Origin: Streptomyces sp. ML-6
GTDB lineage: Bacteria > Actinomycetota > Actinomycetes > Streptomycetales > Streptomycetaceae
Length of the DNA stretch: 64,000 bases
NCBI RefSeq assembly: GCF_030116705.1
Contig: NZ_JAOTIK010000003.1
Coordinates: 62,001-126,000, forward strand
Direction of reading: 5' to 3'
In this document: one piece after another, positions 8,187-15,467 of the stretch
Numbering within the stretch: position 1 is the first letter of the stretch
Layout of the letters: each line of letters starts with the position of its first letter
Translations under genes and position numbers: made by a program
The notes under the pieces: generated by a model
The model's input: the letters and a program-made list of their open reading frames with translations, nothing else
What the model was told of the DNA's origin: nothing
Database searches by the model: none

Positions 8187-8705
8187 TCAGCCGACGGACC
8201 CGAGGAGCTGCGATCCGAAGTTGTTGACGGTGGGGATCACGGTGGCGGCCACCGCGCCGCCGAGGACGGCGGACAGGCCGAGCAGGACACCGGCGACGAT
8301 GCCGCGCTTGGCGAGCTTCTTCTCCTCGGACTTGATGGCCTTCCACAGGCCGAAGACGACGACGGTCAGGAGGAAAAGGAGGATGTTGCCGTCGGCGGTC
8401 AGCTCGACCGGGGTGGCGCGGACGCCCCGGGTGGCGTCCCCGCCGGTGATCCCCCACAGCGCAAGGCTGCCGGCGCCGTTGCCGAACAGGGTGATGGCCC
8501 CGGCGCCGAAGGCGATCAGGCCGCCGGTGCACATGGAGGCCAGGCCGCCGTAGGCGACGCCACCGGCGAAGGGGATCAGGGTCTTCCAATCCTTTTTCTT
8601 GGACTTGAAGTTGGCCTTGAGCCAGTGGGCGGCGAAGTGGGCGGGGATGGCGAGGCCGATGGCCAGGCCGCCGGCGGTCAGGGAGGACGTGGGCAGGTTG
8701 AGCAC
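8187..8705 (-). CDS. Membrane protein, probable Spd-type spread protein, 172 aa
   Basis: Four to five hydrophobic helices. The basic stretch KANFKSKKKDW follows the first. The C-terminus VIPTVNNFGSQLLG matches the end of the next upstream protein (LIPAVNHLGDQITA), so the two are diverged paralogues. Small multi-spanning proteins downstream of the TraB promoter are typical of spd genes, which support plasmid spread inside the mycelium. GTG 8705 with GGAGG 5 bases upstream. Confidence 0.72.
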   Translation of the reverse strand: MLNLPTSSLTAGGLAIGLAIPAHFAAHWLKANFKSKKKDWKTLIPFAGGVAYGGLASMCTGGLIAFGAGAITLFGNGAGSLALWGITGGDATRGVRATPVELTADGNILLFLLTVVVFGLWKAIKSEEKKLAKRGIVAGVLLGLSAVLGGAVAATVIPTVNNFGSQLLGSVG

Positions 8706-8740
8706 GGTGACCTCCGGTCACATACGCAGGGGAAGAGGGG

Positions 8741-9241
8741 TTACTGGAAGGGCAGGTGGGCGGTGATCTGGTCGCCGAGGTGATTCACGGCCGGGATGAG
8801 GGTGAGGGCGGCCAGGCCCGACACCGCCGCGGTCAGCCCGGCCGCCGAGCCCACCAGCGCACCGGCCGCGATCTGGCGGCGCAGCTGGTTGTCGCAGCAG
8901 CGCCAGGCGAGGACGAGGACGGCCAGGAGCACGGTCGTGGCGACGGCGCCGCCGGGGCTCATGCCCGAGGGCGCGGTCTCGGGCAGCAGCCGGCTGCTGC
9001 CCGTACCGGCGATCGCGTTGCCGAGGGGGTTGGTGAGGGTGGTGGCGGTGCGGCGGGCGGCCCAGCCGAGCAGACCGCCGGAGCACAGGGCGCTGAGCAG
9101 GCCGATCAGCAGGCCGCCGGTGATGGCGGCCGCCGAGGGCGCCTCGCGCCCGGTGCGCCACCACCGGGCGAGCGTGAGCACGAGGACTGCGGCCGCCAGG
9201 GCGAAGCCGCCGAGGGACAACTGGGTCGGCGTCACGTTCAC
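8741..9241 (-). CDS. Membrane protein, Spd-type, paralogue of the 172-aa protein; 166 aa
   Basis: Several hydrophobic helices from residue 10 on, and a C-terminal LIPAVNHLGDQ motif shared with the downstream gene. GTG 9241 is preferred because it overlaps the TGA of the gene before it (GTGA) and aligns with the start style of its neighbours. An ATG at 9265 is the alternative. Part of a coupled chain of small membrane proteins that probably work with TraB at the hyphal membrane. Confidence 0.72.
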   Translation of the reverse strand: MNVTPTQLSLGGFALAAAVLVLTLARWWRTGREAPSAAAITGGLLIGLLSALCSGGLLGWAARRTATTLTNPLGNAIAGTGSSRLLPETAPSGMSPGGAVATTVLLAVLVLAWRCCDNQLRRQIAAGALVGSAAGLTAAVSGLAALTLIPAVNHLGDQITAHLPFQ

Positions 9242-9630
9242 GGCAGCACACCCCAGGTCAGCCATGTGAGCACGGGTCCGGATACGGCGATCAGGAAGGT
9301 TCCGAGGACTGTTACGGCCCACGGGGTGGCCAGGCGGTCGTAGGCGGCGCGGCAGTCCGGGCCGGGCTCTGGCGGCAGGAGCCAGCAGCTGACCGAGAGG
9401 ATCAGCAGGTAGAAGGCGGCGGCGACTGCGAGTTCGACCGGCACTGGCACGGTGTGGGCCAGGTACGGCCACCTCACGGCGGCGGCGACGGCGAGGAGGC
9501 CGAGCCCCGGCGCGGGGCGCCGCAGACGCTCCGCCCGGTCGGTGAGCCCGCGACGGGTGAGCGTGCGGACAACGCTGGTCAGGTAAGGGACGGCGAGGCC
9601 GGCGAGCAACTCTCCCACGGGTACGTTCAC
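9238..9630 (-). CDS. Small Spd-type membrane protein, 130 aa
   Basis: About three hydrophobic helices (LGLLAVAAAVRWPYLA; VELAVAAAFYLLILSVSC; WAVTVLGTFLIAVSGPVL). GTG 9630 overlaps the stop of a 12-codon frame before it, and its own TGA overlaps the next GTG, so translation is passed along the chain. Family not recognised beyond the general Spd character of the cluster. Confidence 0.68.
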   Translation of the reverse strand: MNVPVGELLAGLAVPYLTSVVRTLTRRGLTDRAERLRRPAPGLGLLAVAAAVRWPYLAHTVPVPVELAVAAAFYLLILSVSCWLLPPEPGPDCRAAYDRLATPWAVTVLGTFLIAVSGPVLTWLTWGVLP

Positions 9631-9665
9631 CGCAGCACCGCCAGGAGAAAGGTCCGTACGGTCAT
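9627..9665 (-). CDS. Twelve-residue bridging reading frame
   Basis: ATG 9665 overlaps the TGA of the 197-aa gene (ATGA), and after 12 codons its own TGA overlaps the GTG of the 130-aa gene (GTGA). It encodes MTVRTFLLAVLR. It may simply carry ribosomes across the gap between two genes. Too short to judge as a protein. Confidence 0.3.
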   Translation of the reverse strand: MTVRTFLLAVLR

Positions 9666-10255
9666 GACCACACCCCGGTGAAGAGGTAGCCGAAGAGGTG
9701 CAGACCGGCCGGGGTGACGAAGCAGGAAGCGACGATGTTGCAGGTCAGGAAGCGGACCGGCCAGGAGCGGCCGCGCTTGCGCAGCTCCAGGATCCCGGCG
9801 GCGGCCAGGGCCGCCATCAGCACCCCGGGCTCGTCCCCGAAGACGTGCAGGACCTTGCCCGTCACCGGGAGGAGGAGCAGGCCCGCGACCAAGGCGGACC
9901 CGTTCTTCAGCGGGCTGAGCCGGGAGACGCTGAACCGGGGCGGCCGGTCCTGCTGTGCGGGCTGGGCGGGGTAGTAGTGGTGGTGATGCACGGTGGGGGC
10001 GGGCGCCGGTGCGGCCACCGCCACGCCCCCGTCGCCACGGGGCGGCGGGGGAGCGGCCGGAGGCCTGGCCGGGGGAGCGGCCGGAGGTCCGGCCGGGGGC
10101 GGGGTGGTGCGCCGGGGCGGCGGCAGGAACGGGTCCGGCACGGACGGCGGGGTGGAAGGCGGGGGAGGTGGCGGCGTGGTGCCGTTGTCGGTGCGCTCCG
10201 TGGAGAGCTTGACGTCGGTCGGCTCGATCGGCCGGCCATGGGTGGTGTCGGTCAT
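9662..10255 (-). CDS. Spd-type protein: long Pro-rich cytoplasmic arm plus C-terminal membrane helices, 197 aa
   Basis: Residues 1-100 are a Pro/Ala/Thr-rich, disordered segment ending in a His/Tyr patch (VHHHHYYPAQPAQ). The second half has two or three hydrophobic helices (GSALVAGLLLLPVTG; GVLMAALAAAGILEL; FLTCNIVASCFVTPAGL). ATG 10255 overlaps the stop of the 94-aa gene. The layout resembles SpdB-family spread proteins, in which a soluble arm may bind peptidoglycan, DNA or partner proteins. Confidence 0.72.
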   Translation of the reverse strand: MTDTTHGRPIEPTDVKLSTERTDNGTTPPPPPPSTPPSVPDPFLPPPRRTTPPPAGPPAAPPARPPAAPPPPRGDGGVAVAAPAPAPTVHHHHYYPAQPAQQDRPPRFSVSRLSPLKNGSALVAGLLLLPVTGKVLHVFGDEPGVLMAALAAAGILELRKRGRSWPVRFLTCNIVASCFVTPAGLHLFGYLFTGVWS

Positions 10256-10536
10256 CGCCGGACCTCCGTATCGGCGTCGGTGTGGCCGTGCTGGTCGTGG
10301 TGGAGCCAGGCCCGCACCGCCAGCTCGTCCGCGTCGGCGGTGGCCAGGGCGGTGGGCGCGGGGGCGGGGGTGGTGGCGGGACGGAACCCGTCGGGCAGCC
10401 GCCGCGGGACCGTGGCGGCCGGCGGGGCGGGCAGGGGACGGCCGGGCAGGCGGGTGACCGTGACCGGGACATCGGCGAGGCGCCGCAGGTGACGCAGGCG
10501 GCGGGGACGACGGACATGCAGACAGACAAGCAACAC
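10252..10536 (-). CDS. Small SpdA-like protein of the spread cluster, 94 aa
   Basis: Arg-rich N-terminal third (RRPRRLRHLRRL), Pro-rich middle and an acidic helix (LATADADELAVRAWLHHDQ) near the end. GTG 10536 has GGAG 5 bases upstream; the TGA overlaps the next ATG. First gene of the coupled spd block, set off from upstream genes by a terminator. SpdA-like only by position and size. Confidence 0.6.
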   Translation of the reverse strand: MLLVCLHVRRPRRLRHLRRLADVPVTVTRLPGRPLPAPPAATVPRRLPDGFRPATTPAPAPTALATADADELAVRAWLHHDQHGHTDADTEVRR

Positions 10537-10560
10537 GGGCTCTCCAGAAGGGAGTTGAGG

Positions 10561-10607
10561 CCCCGAGGGGCCGCCGTACCGGGTGTCGTTGCGGCGGCCC
10601 CTCGGGG
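10561..10607 (-). terminator. 15-bp perfect hairpin between the 66-aa gene and the spd block
   Basis: CCCCGAGGGGCCGCC (10561-10575) pairs perfectly with 10593-10607 across a 17-base loop. No T-tract, as is common in high-GC actinobacteria. Confidence 0.65.
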
Positions 10608-10635
10608 TGTGTGGAATGGAGGTGGGGCGGGGTGG

Positions 10636-10836
10636 TCAGCGGGTGCGCCACCAGCCGCCGCGGTCCTGGCGGGCGCGCTCGGAGGCCTCCCACGCCTGGC
10701 CCTGCCGGTCCGCCGCCCGCGCGTTGCGGTGGTGGGATTCGCGGCGTTTGCGGGCCGCCTTCTCGCTCGCGGACTCGCGGCCGCTGTACTCCTGTGCGAG
10801 CTTCTGGTCGTTGCCGATCAGGCCGAAAAAGGCCAT
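10636..10836 (-). CDS. Small charged protein, 66 aa
   Basis: MAFFGLIGNDQKLAQEYS start, then an almost continuous charged helix (SEKAARKRRESHHRNARAAD) ending GGWWRTR. AGGAG lies 10 bases before ATG 10836. Could be a small DNA- or membrane-associated adaptor of the transfer apparatus. No family recognised. Confidence 0.62.
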   Translation of the reverse strand: MAFFGLIGNDQKLAQEYSGRESASEKAARKRRESHHRNARAADRQGQAWEASERARQDRGGWWRTR

Positions 10837-10941
10837 GGTGAACACGCTCCTGACGGTTGGTTGGGGGTGATGGAGCCGCTCCTGGCCGGGCCGTGGAAAG
10901 CGGGCCGGGAGCGGCTTCGGGCGGGGCTCCTCCGGGGGCGC

Positions 10942-11020
10942 GCCGGGTCTGCTCGTCCGGGTCTGCGAAGCGCGTGGCTTTGCTCGCCGGGGTCGCTCGC
11001 CGGGTCTGCTCGACCGGGTC
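10942..11020. repeat. Four direct CCGGGTC octamer repeats (TraB-recognition-like)
   Basis: Four same-direction copies of NCCGGGTC at 10942, 10956, 10999 and 11013, each followed by TGC, in a non-coding gap. The second copy is TCCGGGTC, the reverse complement of GACCCGGA, the 8-bp TRS bound by TraB of plasmid pSVH1. The gap is otherwise free of genes, so this is a candidate clt. Confidence 0.5.
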
Positions 11021-11124
11021 TGCTGCCGCCTGTCGACTGCGTGGTGCATGGTTCCGGCAGTCGCAGCGACGGCCAGTCCGGCGGTGCCGGGCTGGCCATC
11101 ACTGGTGGTGCCGGGGGTTGGGGA

Positions 11125-12405
11125 TCAGGGCCGGGGAGCGGCCTCTTCCTCGTCGTCCTCGTCCGTGCTCTCGTGCTCGGAGTCCGGCTCGGCAGGGGTG
11201 TCGGTCTCCTCGGACGACATGAGCTCGCCCCAGACCCTGCGGACCCGCTTCTCGCTGCCGACGTATCCAGCGTCACGGAAGTCGCCCACAGCCCGGCGGT
11301 AGGACCGGGGAGGGTCCTCGCGGTAGCGGAGGTGGCGCAGCACGACCGCGAGCTGCTCGTCAGTCAGGTGTTCGCCCGGTACGGGGACCGGGACGCCCGC
11401 GACGGCCGCGAGGTCCTCCAGCGTCACGGTGTACTGCTCACCCGTGACGGTCTCGTCCGTGACGGCCTTCTCGGCGTGGTCCGTGACGGTTTCCGTCACA
11501 CCCTCCGTGTCGGTGGCCGTGACGGTGTGACGGGGCAGGGGCGTGACGGTTTCCCCGCCCTGTGACGGATCGTTGCCCGTTTCCGGGCTGACCTGCGTGA
11601 CTGTGTCCGTGACGGCCCCTGCCGGGGCCGTGCCGCCGGTGTCCCGAACGGTCCCGTCCGTCACGGACGGCGTGACGGACGGTGCGGCGGGTGCCCCCGG
11701 TTCGAGGGCGGGTGTGACGGACGCGGCAAGGGCCGGTGTGACGGCCGGGGCGAACATCGCGGTGAGCGCGGTGTCCGCACCGGCCGTCATCCGGTCGCGC
11801 TGGACGGTCACCAGGCCGGTCCCAAGGCCGTCGTCACCGACACCGACCCGGCGGGCCAGCCGCCAGGACTTGCGATCCGCCTTCTTGCGGGCCTTCTCGT
11901 CGGGGTGGTTCGTGGCCAGTGCCCTCTGCACCGCAAGTTTCTGCAGCGTCCTGGCGTTGCGGCGCTGGGCCTCCATGTCGACGCGCGTGCGGTAGATCAC
12001 CACCCTGCGGGCCAGGAGTCCGATGCCCTCCGCGGCCACGCACATCGCCATCGGGGTCACCGAATAGACGACGGCCTCCGTCGTGTCCTCGGCGACGACC
12101 GCGCCGGTGGCGGAGGCCACCGCGGGCAGCGCCCACAGACCGAGCCGCACCGCCGGGGGCGAGGACTGCCCCAGCAGGGTCAGCCCGACCAGGACGAGGG
12201 CCAGGACCAGGGTGGCGCCCTCACCGGCCGCGACGACCCCGAGCGCCGTCGCGGACTCAGAAAAATGCGCCCGCATGTTCGTATAGGTACCTGCGGCTCC
12301 GATCCCGCCGACGACGAGCATCGGGACGGCTGCGGCTCCCAGCACCACCCCCTGGCCTCTGGTCAGGGCCCGCTCCTGCGGGACCGGTTCCTTTTCGTGC
12401 TCCAT
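11125..12405 (-). CDS. Large Spd-like membrane protein with Val/Thr-rich linker, 426 aa
   Basis: Perfect AAGGAG 7 bases before ATG 12405. Residues 17-135 hold about four hydrophobic helices. Then comes a basic helix (AQRRNARTLQKLAVQR; EKARKKADRKSWRLARR), a long disordered linker full of VT pairs (about 210-330), and a C-terminal folded part (EQYTVTLEDLAAVAGVPVP, then RYREDPPRSYRRAVGDFRD) ending in an acidic tail. The C-terminal part may bind DNA. It fits the larger Spd proteins that form membrane complexes with TraB. Confidence 0.68.
   Translation of the reverse strand: MEHEKEPVPQERALTRGQGVVLGAAAVPMLVVGGIGAAGTYTNMRAHFSESATALGVVAAGEGATLVLALVLVGLTLLGQSSPPAVRLGLWALPAVASATGAVVAEDTTEAVVYSVTPMAMCVAAEGIGLLARRVVIYRTRVDMEAQRRNARTLQKLAVQRALATNHPDEKARKKADRKSWRLARRVGVGDDGLGTGLVTVQRDRMTAGADTALTAMFAPAVTPALAASVTPALEPGAPAAPSVTPSVTDGTVRDTGGTAPAGAVTDTVTQVSPETGNDPSQGGETVTPLPRHTVTATDTEGVTETVTDHAEKAVTDETVTGEQYTVTLEDLAAVAGVPVPVPGEHLTDEQLAVVLRHLRYREDPPRSYRRAVGDFRDAGYVGSEKRVRRVWGELMSSEETDTPAEPDSEHESTDEDDEEEAAPRP
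11444..11744. repeat. Thirteen GTGACGG heptamers inside the spd-like gene
   Basis: I count 11 forward copies and 2 reversed copies (11493, 11658) of GTGACGG in 301 bp. All fall in the same codon phase and encode Val-Thr pairs. This may be only a VT-rich protein linker, or a set of protein-binding sites within the gene. Confidence 0.55.
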
Positions 12406-12441
12406 GCTGAATCTCCTTCTGCCGAACGGTGTACGGGCGGG

Positions 12442-13113
12442 TCAGGACCGGGCGCGGTCGCCGGTGAGCGAGGCGACGGTCTGCAGGTGCTCGCGCTGCT
12501 GTGTGATCACGGCGGACATCTGCCGCACGAGCGGCCTTTCGCCGTAGCCCCGGTAGTCGTAGGAGTCGCCGATCACCCAGCCGGTGGTGTCGAGACCGGC
12601 CCGCGCGTACGCGTCCCGGCGGGAGAGGTCGCTGTACAGGAACTTTTCGTTGACCTCGACGAGGGCCGCGGCCTGCTCGTCCCAGGCCCGTGCGGCCTTC
12701 AGCGCCTGGTCCTGCGCGGTGACCAGCCTGGACACCGCGGCGTGCCAGTGGGTGTCGTCGGTGGTGGCCAGGGCGGCGAAGGCCTCGTCCAGCTGCGTGC
12801 GAGCCTGGTCGAAGGTGCCCCAGGCCTGGGTGGCGGCGGGGCGGAGGTTGGTGAGCGCGCGGACGTACCCGGCGTCGTACCAGAGGTTGCGGGCCTCCCG
12901 GTACTCCTCCTCCAGCAGGTCGCAGGCCGCGTCGCTCAGGCGGGAGTCGGTCCGTACCTCGCGGGGCAGGACGGGCTCCTTCTCCAGCCCGGTGAACGCG
13001 GCGAAGGTGAAGGAGACGCTGTTGTACTCGGTCTTGGCCACGCCCTGGAAGTGGGGGTGGTGGTAGGCGGCGGCTTGCTCGGCGAGCTTCGTTACGTCGT
13101 AAAGGCTGATCAT
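12442..13113 (-). CDS. Hypothetical 223-aa helical protein
   Basis: AGGAGG lies 8 bases before ATG 13113. Mostly alpha-helical, with Ala/Gln/Glu-rich helices (EEEYREARNLWYDAGYVRAL; AAALVEVNEKFLY). No cysteine cluster or membrane helix, and no family recognised. In line with the transfer genes, so probably co-transcribed with the 426-aa gene. Confidence 0.7.
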   Translation of the reverse strand: MISLYDVTKLAEQAAAYHHPHFQGVAKTEYNSVSFTFAAFTGLEKEPVLPREVRTDSRLSDAACDLLEEEYREARNLWYDAGYVRALTNLRPAATQAWGTFDQARTQLDEAFAALATTDDTHWHAAVSRLVTAQDQALKAARAWDEQAAALVEVNEKFLYSDLSRRDAYARAGLDTTGWVIGDSYDYRGYGERPLVRQMSAVITQQREHLQTVASLTGDRARS

Positions 13114-13166
13114 GATCGGGTCCTCCTGGTCTTTGGTGGTCGTCCGGGCTGTCCGGGCTCCCCTCA

Positions 13167-13209
13167 CCGTCCGGTCCGGCCGCTGGGGTTCGGCGGCCGG
13201 ACCGGACGG
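13167..13209 (-). terminator. 17-bp perfect hairpin after the 128-aa gene
   Basis: CCGTCCGGTCCGGCCGC (13167-13183) pairs with 13193-13209 across a 9-base loop, just past the stop codon at 13230. Confidence 0.68.
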
Positions 13210-13229
13210 GTCGGGCAACTGGCAGTCCG

Positions 13230-13616
13230 TCAGGGGCGGGGAAGCTCCGGGCGCCGGGAGGCGGTGGCGGTCTGCGCGGTGAGCCAGGCGACGGCGGCCG
13301 GGGTCATGTCGGCCGTGTCCGTGACCGTGTCGAGCGGTGCGGTGTCGATGTCGCGCATCGCGTCGGCCGGCGGCAGCAGCCGCATGTACGGGGCGCGGGC
13401 CTGCTTGATCAGCCCGCCGGTGCTGTCCAGGCGGGCCAGGGTGTAGCGGATCTCGCCGCTGCTGAAGGGGATGACCCCGTCGACCCGGCAGACCACCGTG
13501 TGCCCCGGCTTGCCGAGCCAGAACTTTTCGGGGTCGCGGTAGAGGACGTAGTCGTCGCACCGGTACGTGACCGGCGCGGCCACCTCGGCCACGGAAGAGG
13601 AAGAGCTGGCGTTCAT
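13230..13616 (-). CDS. Hypothetical 128-aa protein
   Basis: Very good ribosome site (AAGGAG) before ATG 13616. N-terminal Ser run, then a compact domain (YRCDDYVLYRDPEKFWLGK; IPFSSGEIRYTLARLD). No recognised family. Followed by a strong hairpin, so this and the genes to its right form their own transcription unit. Confidence 0.68.
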   Translation of the reverse strand: MNASSSSSVAEVAAPVTYRCDDYVLYRDPEKFWLGKPGHTVVCRVDGVIPFSSGEIRYTLARLDSTGGLIKQARAPYMRLLPPADAMRDIDTAPLDTVTDTADMTPAAVAWLTAQTATASRRPELPRP

Positions 13617-13749
13617 TTGTCTCCTTCGGATGATCGGGTCGGGTCTGTGCCCGGAGCGAGGGTTCGTGAAAGGCCGACTGCTCGTCGGGCGGGCAGCCGG
13701 CCGGGGATAGGAGCGCGGGGCGGGCCACGACTTCGTAACCGGTCCCGCG

Positions 13750-13941
13750 TCACGGGCGGCGCGGCCCGGACCCGCGCGAGCGCAGCTCGCGGAGGTAGGC
13801 GTCCTGGAGGTCGGCGAACCGCTGGTACAGCGGGGCTCCGTCCGGGCAGTGCTGCCCGGACCGGCAGGGCTCGCAGTCCCGGTGGTGGGTGCGCCAGGCG
13901 CGGTGGGCGTGCATGTAGCGGGCGTACAGGTCGTCAGCCAC
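13750..13941 (-). CDS. Small Cys-containing protein, 63 aa
   Basis: GTG 13941 chosen (VADDLYARYMHAHRAWR). It carries HHRDCEPCRSGQHC, a Cys/His cluster that recurs as CAPCGSGVSC at the end of the 213-aa zinc protein, so the two share a module. Probably binds one zinc ion. Downstream, part of the sequence near 13,735-13,790 repeats at about 14,088-14,145. Confidence 0.55.
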   Translation of the reverse strand: MADDLYARYMHAHRAWRTHHRDCEPCRSGQHCPDGAPLYQRFADLQDAYLRELRSRGSGPRRP

Positions 13942-14025
13942 GGGGACCTGCCTGGTGGTTGGGCATGCGGGGTGACGTCTCTCGGGCAGCGGCCGGGTGA
14001 ATCTCGGCGACGGCATGGCCGGCGT

Positions 14026-14070
14026 CCCGCGCCCGGACGGCCGCCGGGATGGCGGCCGTCCGGGCGCGGG
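14026..14070 (-). terminator. 20-bp perfect GC hairpin
   Basis: The arm 14026-14045 pairs perfectly with 14051-14070 around GGGAT. It sits between the 45-aa gene and the 63-aa gene and is among the strongest hairpins in the window. Confidence 0.68.
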
Positions 14071-14155
14071 TAAGGTCAGCGGCTCTGGCCCGCCCCGTGT
14101 CACGGACAGCGCGGGCCAGAGCCGCGCGAGCGCAGCTGTCAGCTGTGCCGGGCGC

Positions 14156-14293
14156 TCACTTGCCGTTGAGTTTGAGCACCGACTCGGCGTGTCGCCGCAG
14201 GGCCTCTTCGGCCTGCCGGCGGTCCTCCTCGGCCTTGGCAGCGGCCTCGGAGGCCGCTGCCGCTGCCGCCTGCTGGTCCTCGAGGGCGCTCAT
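14156..14293 (-). CDS. Very small helical protein, 45 aa
   Basis: A single predicted long helix (QQAAAAAASEAAAKAEEDRR, then QAEEALRRHAESVL). ATG 14293 overlaps the stop of the 99-aa gene (ATGA). It is likely a short coiled coil; no family recognised. Confidence 0.5.
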   Translation of the reverse strand: MSALEDQQAAAAAASEAAAKAEEDRRQAEEALRRHAESVLKLNGK

Positions 14294-14589
14294 GCGGCGT
14301 ACCCCCTGGCCTGCTCACTCGTCTCGAAGACGATGCTGGGGGCCATGTAGAGGACCGGCTGGCGGTCGTACGGTCCGGGGAGCATCTCGGCGTAGGTCCG
14401 ACGAACACGGCGGCCAGCCGCCCGGGCCTGGTCATCGCCCACGGCGACGAGGCGGCCAACGAGCTGATGAAACTCGGTCTCGTCAGGCTCCGGCCCCCGC
14501 CGGTTGTCGTCATCGGTCATTTCGTCGATGAGCCCGGCGTGAGGGTCGTCGGTGGGCCCGACGTGCGGGCAAGTTGCCATAATGGCCAT
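14290..14589 (-). CDS. Hypothetical 99-aa protein
   Basis: MAIMATCPHVGPTDDPHAGL start with GAGGAG upstream of ATG 14589. Acidic N-terminal third, then a helix (QLVGRLVAVGDDQARAAGRR) and a C-terminal strand region. Coupled to the 45-aa gene. No family recognised. Confidence 0.6.
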   Translation of the reverse strand: MAIMATCPHVGPTDDPHAGLIDEMTDDDNRRGPEPDETEFHQLVGRLVAVGDDQARAAGRRVRRTYAEMLPGPYDRQPVLYMAPSIVFETSEQARGYAA

Positions 14590-14724
14590 GCGGATCAGCT
14601 CTCCTCGAGCTTGTTGGGATCCGTGCTGGCCCCCCGGCACATATGGCGTGTGCAGCGCCGTGTCGGGGGCTCGCCCTCTTTCTGAAGACGGCGCACGGTG
14701 GGGTCCTGCGGCCCCACGCCGACA

Positions 14725-14742
14725 CCAGCCCCGAAGGGCTGG
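14725..14742 (-). terminator. Hairpin after the WhiB-like gene
   Basis: CCAGCCC-CGAA-GGGCTGG, 25 bases past the stop of the gene at 14768. A second weaker hairpin lies at about 14698-14717. Confidence 0.5.
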
Positions 14743-14767
14743 GGACGACGTGCAGCACAGGAGCCGG

Positions 14768-15364
14768 TCAGGCCGCGAGCGGAAGGTCGCCGAAGTCATT
14801 GCGGGCAAAATCGAATTCGTCGGTGATATCAGCGCCAGCCGCGTTGTAGACGGCGATGTTCCAGGCCTCGCCCCGGTCAGCGGCGCGCATGGCTATCGCC
14901 CCGATCCGTTCCACGGCGTCGCGCCGCAGTCCCTGCCTGGTGATGGGCCCGGCTTCCATCGTGTAGTCGAGCGTGAACCGCTCACAGGCTGCGACGGCGA
15001 GTACCAGGAGGTGCTGCCGGTCTGCTGCGGCCACGGCAGCAAGGCGGGCGGGCTGGCGGATCTCCCGGTCGATGGCCAACTCCTGGCCGGTGCGGCCGCC
15101 ACGGACCAGGCCGTCGCACGAGCGGTCGCCGATACCGTCCCGCAGCGCGAGCTCCTCGCAGGCCGGACGGACCGGGCACTCGGCGCAGAACTGCCGGGCG
15201 GCCGCCTGCTGCACCGACCAAGTCACGGGCGACGACTGGGGGTTGCGGTCGAACAGTTCCCGGTATCGGTCCTGGCCACAGCGGGCGCCGGCGTCGACGG
15301 CGGCCTGGAGCGCGGGGCGGCAGGCAAGGCGAGCAGCGGTGGGGGAGAGCCGGGCGAGCGTCAT
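14768..15364 (-). CDS. WhiB-like iron-sulfur protein with long C-terminal extension, 198 aa
   Basis: Residues 15-90 carry the WhiB pattern: C15/C29 (GARCGQD), YRELFDR, then FCAECPVRPAC (C60, C63, C69), and DGLVRGGRT in place of the usual G[VI]WGG turn. WhiB proteins bind a redox-sensitive 4Fe-4S cluster and regulate transcription with the sigma factor. The rest (about 100 residues) is extra; typical members are 80-130 aa. GGAAGGA lies 8 bases before ATG 15364. Plasmid-borne WhiB-like genes are known in actinobacteria. It may respond to redox state during transfer. Confidence 0.72.
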   Translation of the reverse strand: MTLARLSPTAARLACRPALQAAVDAGARCGQDRYRELFDRNPQSSPVTWSVQQAAARQFCAECPVRPACEELALRDGIGDRSCDGLVRGGRTGQELAIDREIRQPARLAAVAAADRQHLLVLAVAACERFTLDYTMEAGPITRQGLRRDAVERIGAIAMRAADRGEAWNIAVYNAAGADITDEFDFARNDFGDLPLAA

Positions 15365-15409
15365 GGGCGGGTCCTTCCATCGTGGTGAGCGGGTGCGGGC
15401 AGCCTGATA

Positions 15410-15437
15410 AGCCCCCAGGCCAGGGGCGCTGGGGGCT
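15410..15437 (-). terminator. Hairpin after the 213-aa zinc protein gene
   Basis: AGCCCCCAG (15410-15418) pairs with CTGGGGGCT (15429-15437), 31 bases past the stop at 15468. Confidence 0.6.
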
Positions 15438-15467
15438 GCTGTCGTGGTTCTGACTGGTCGTACGAGG

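Noticed and set aside
11905-13446. Long plus-strand frame opposite two transfer genes
   Set aside because: Spans the gap and starts of two well-supported minus-strand genes; composition is that of a shadow.
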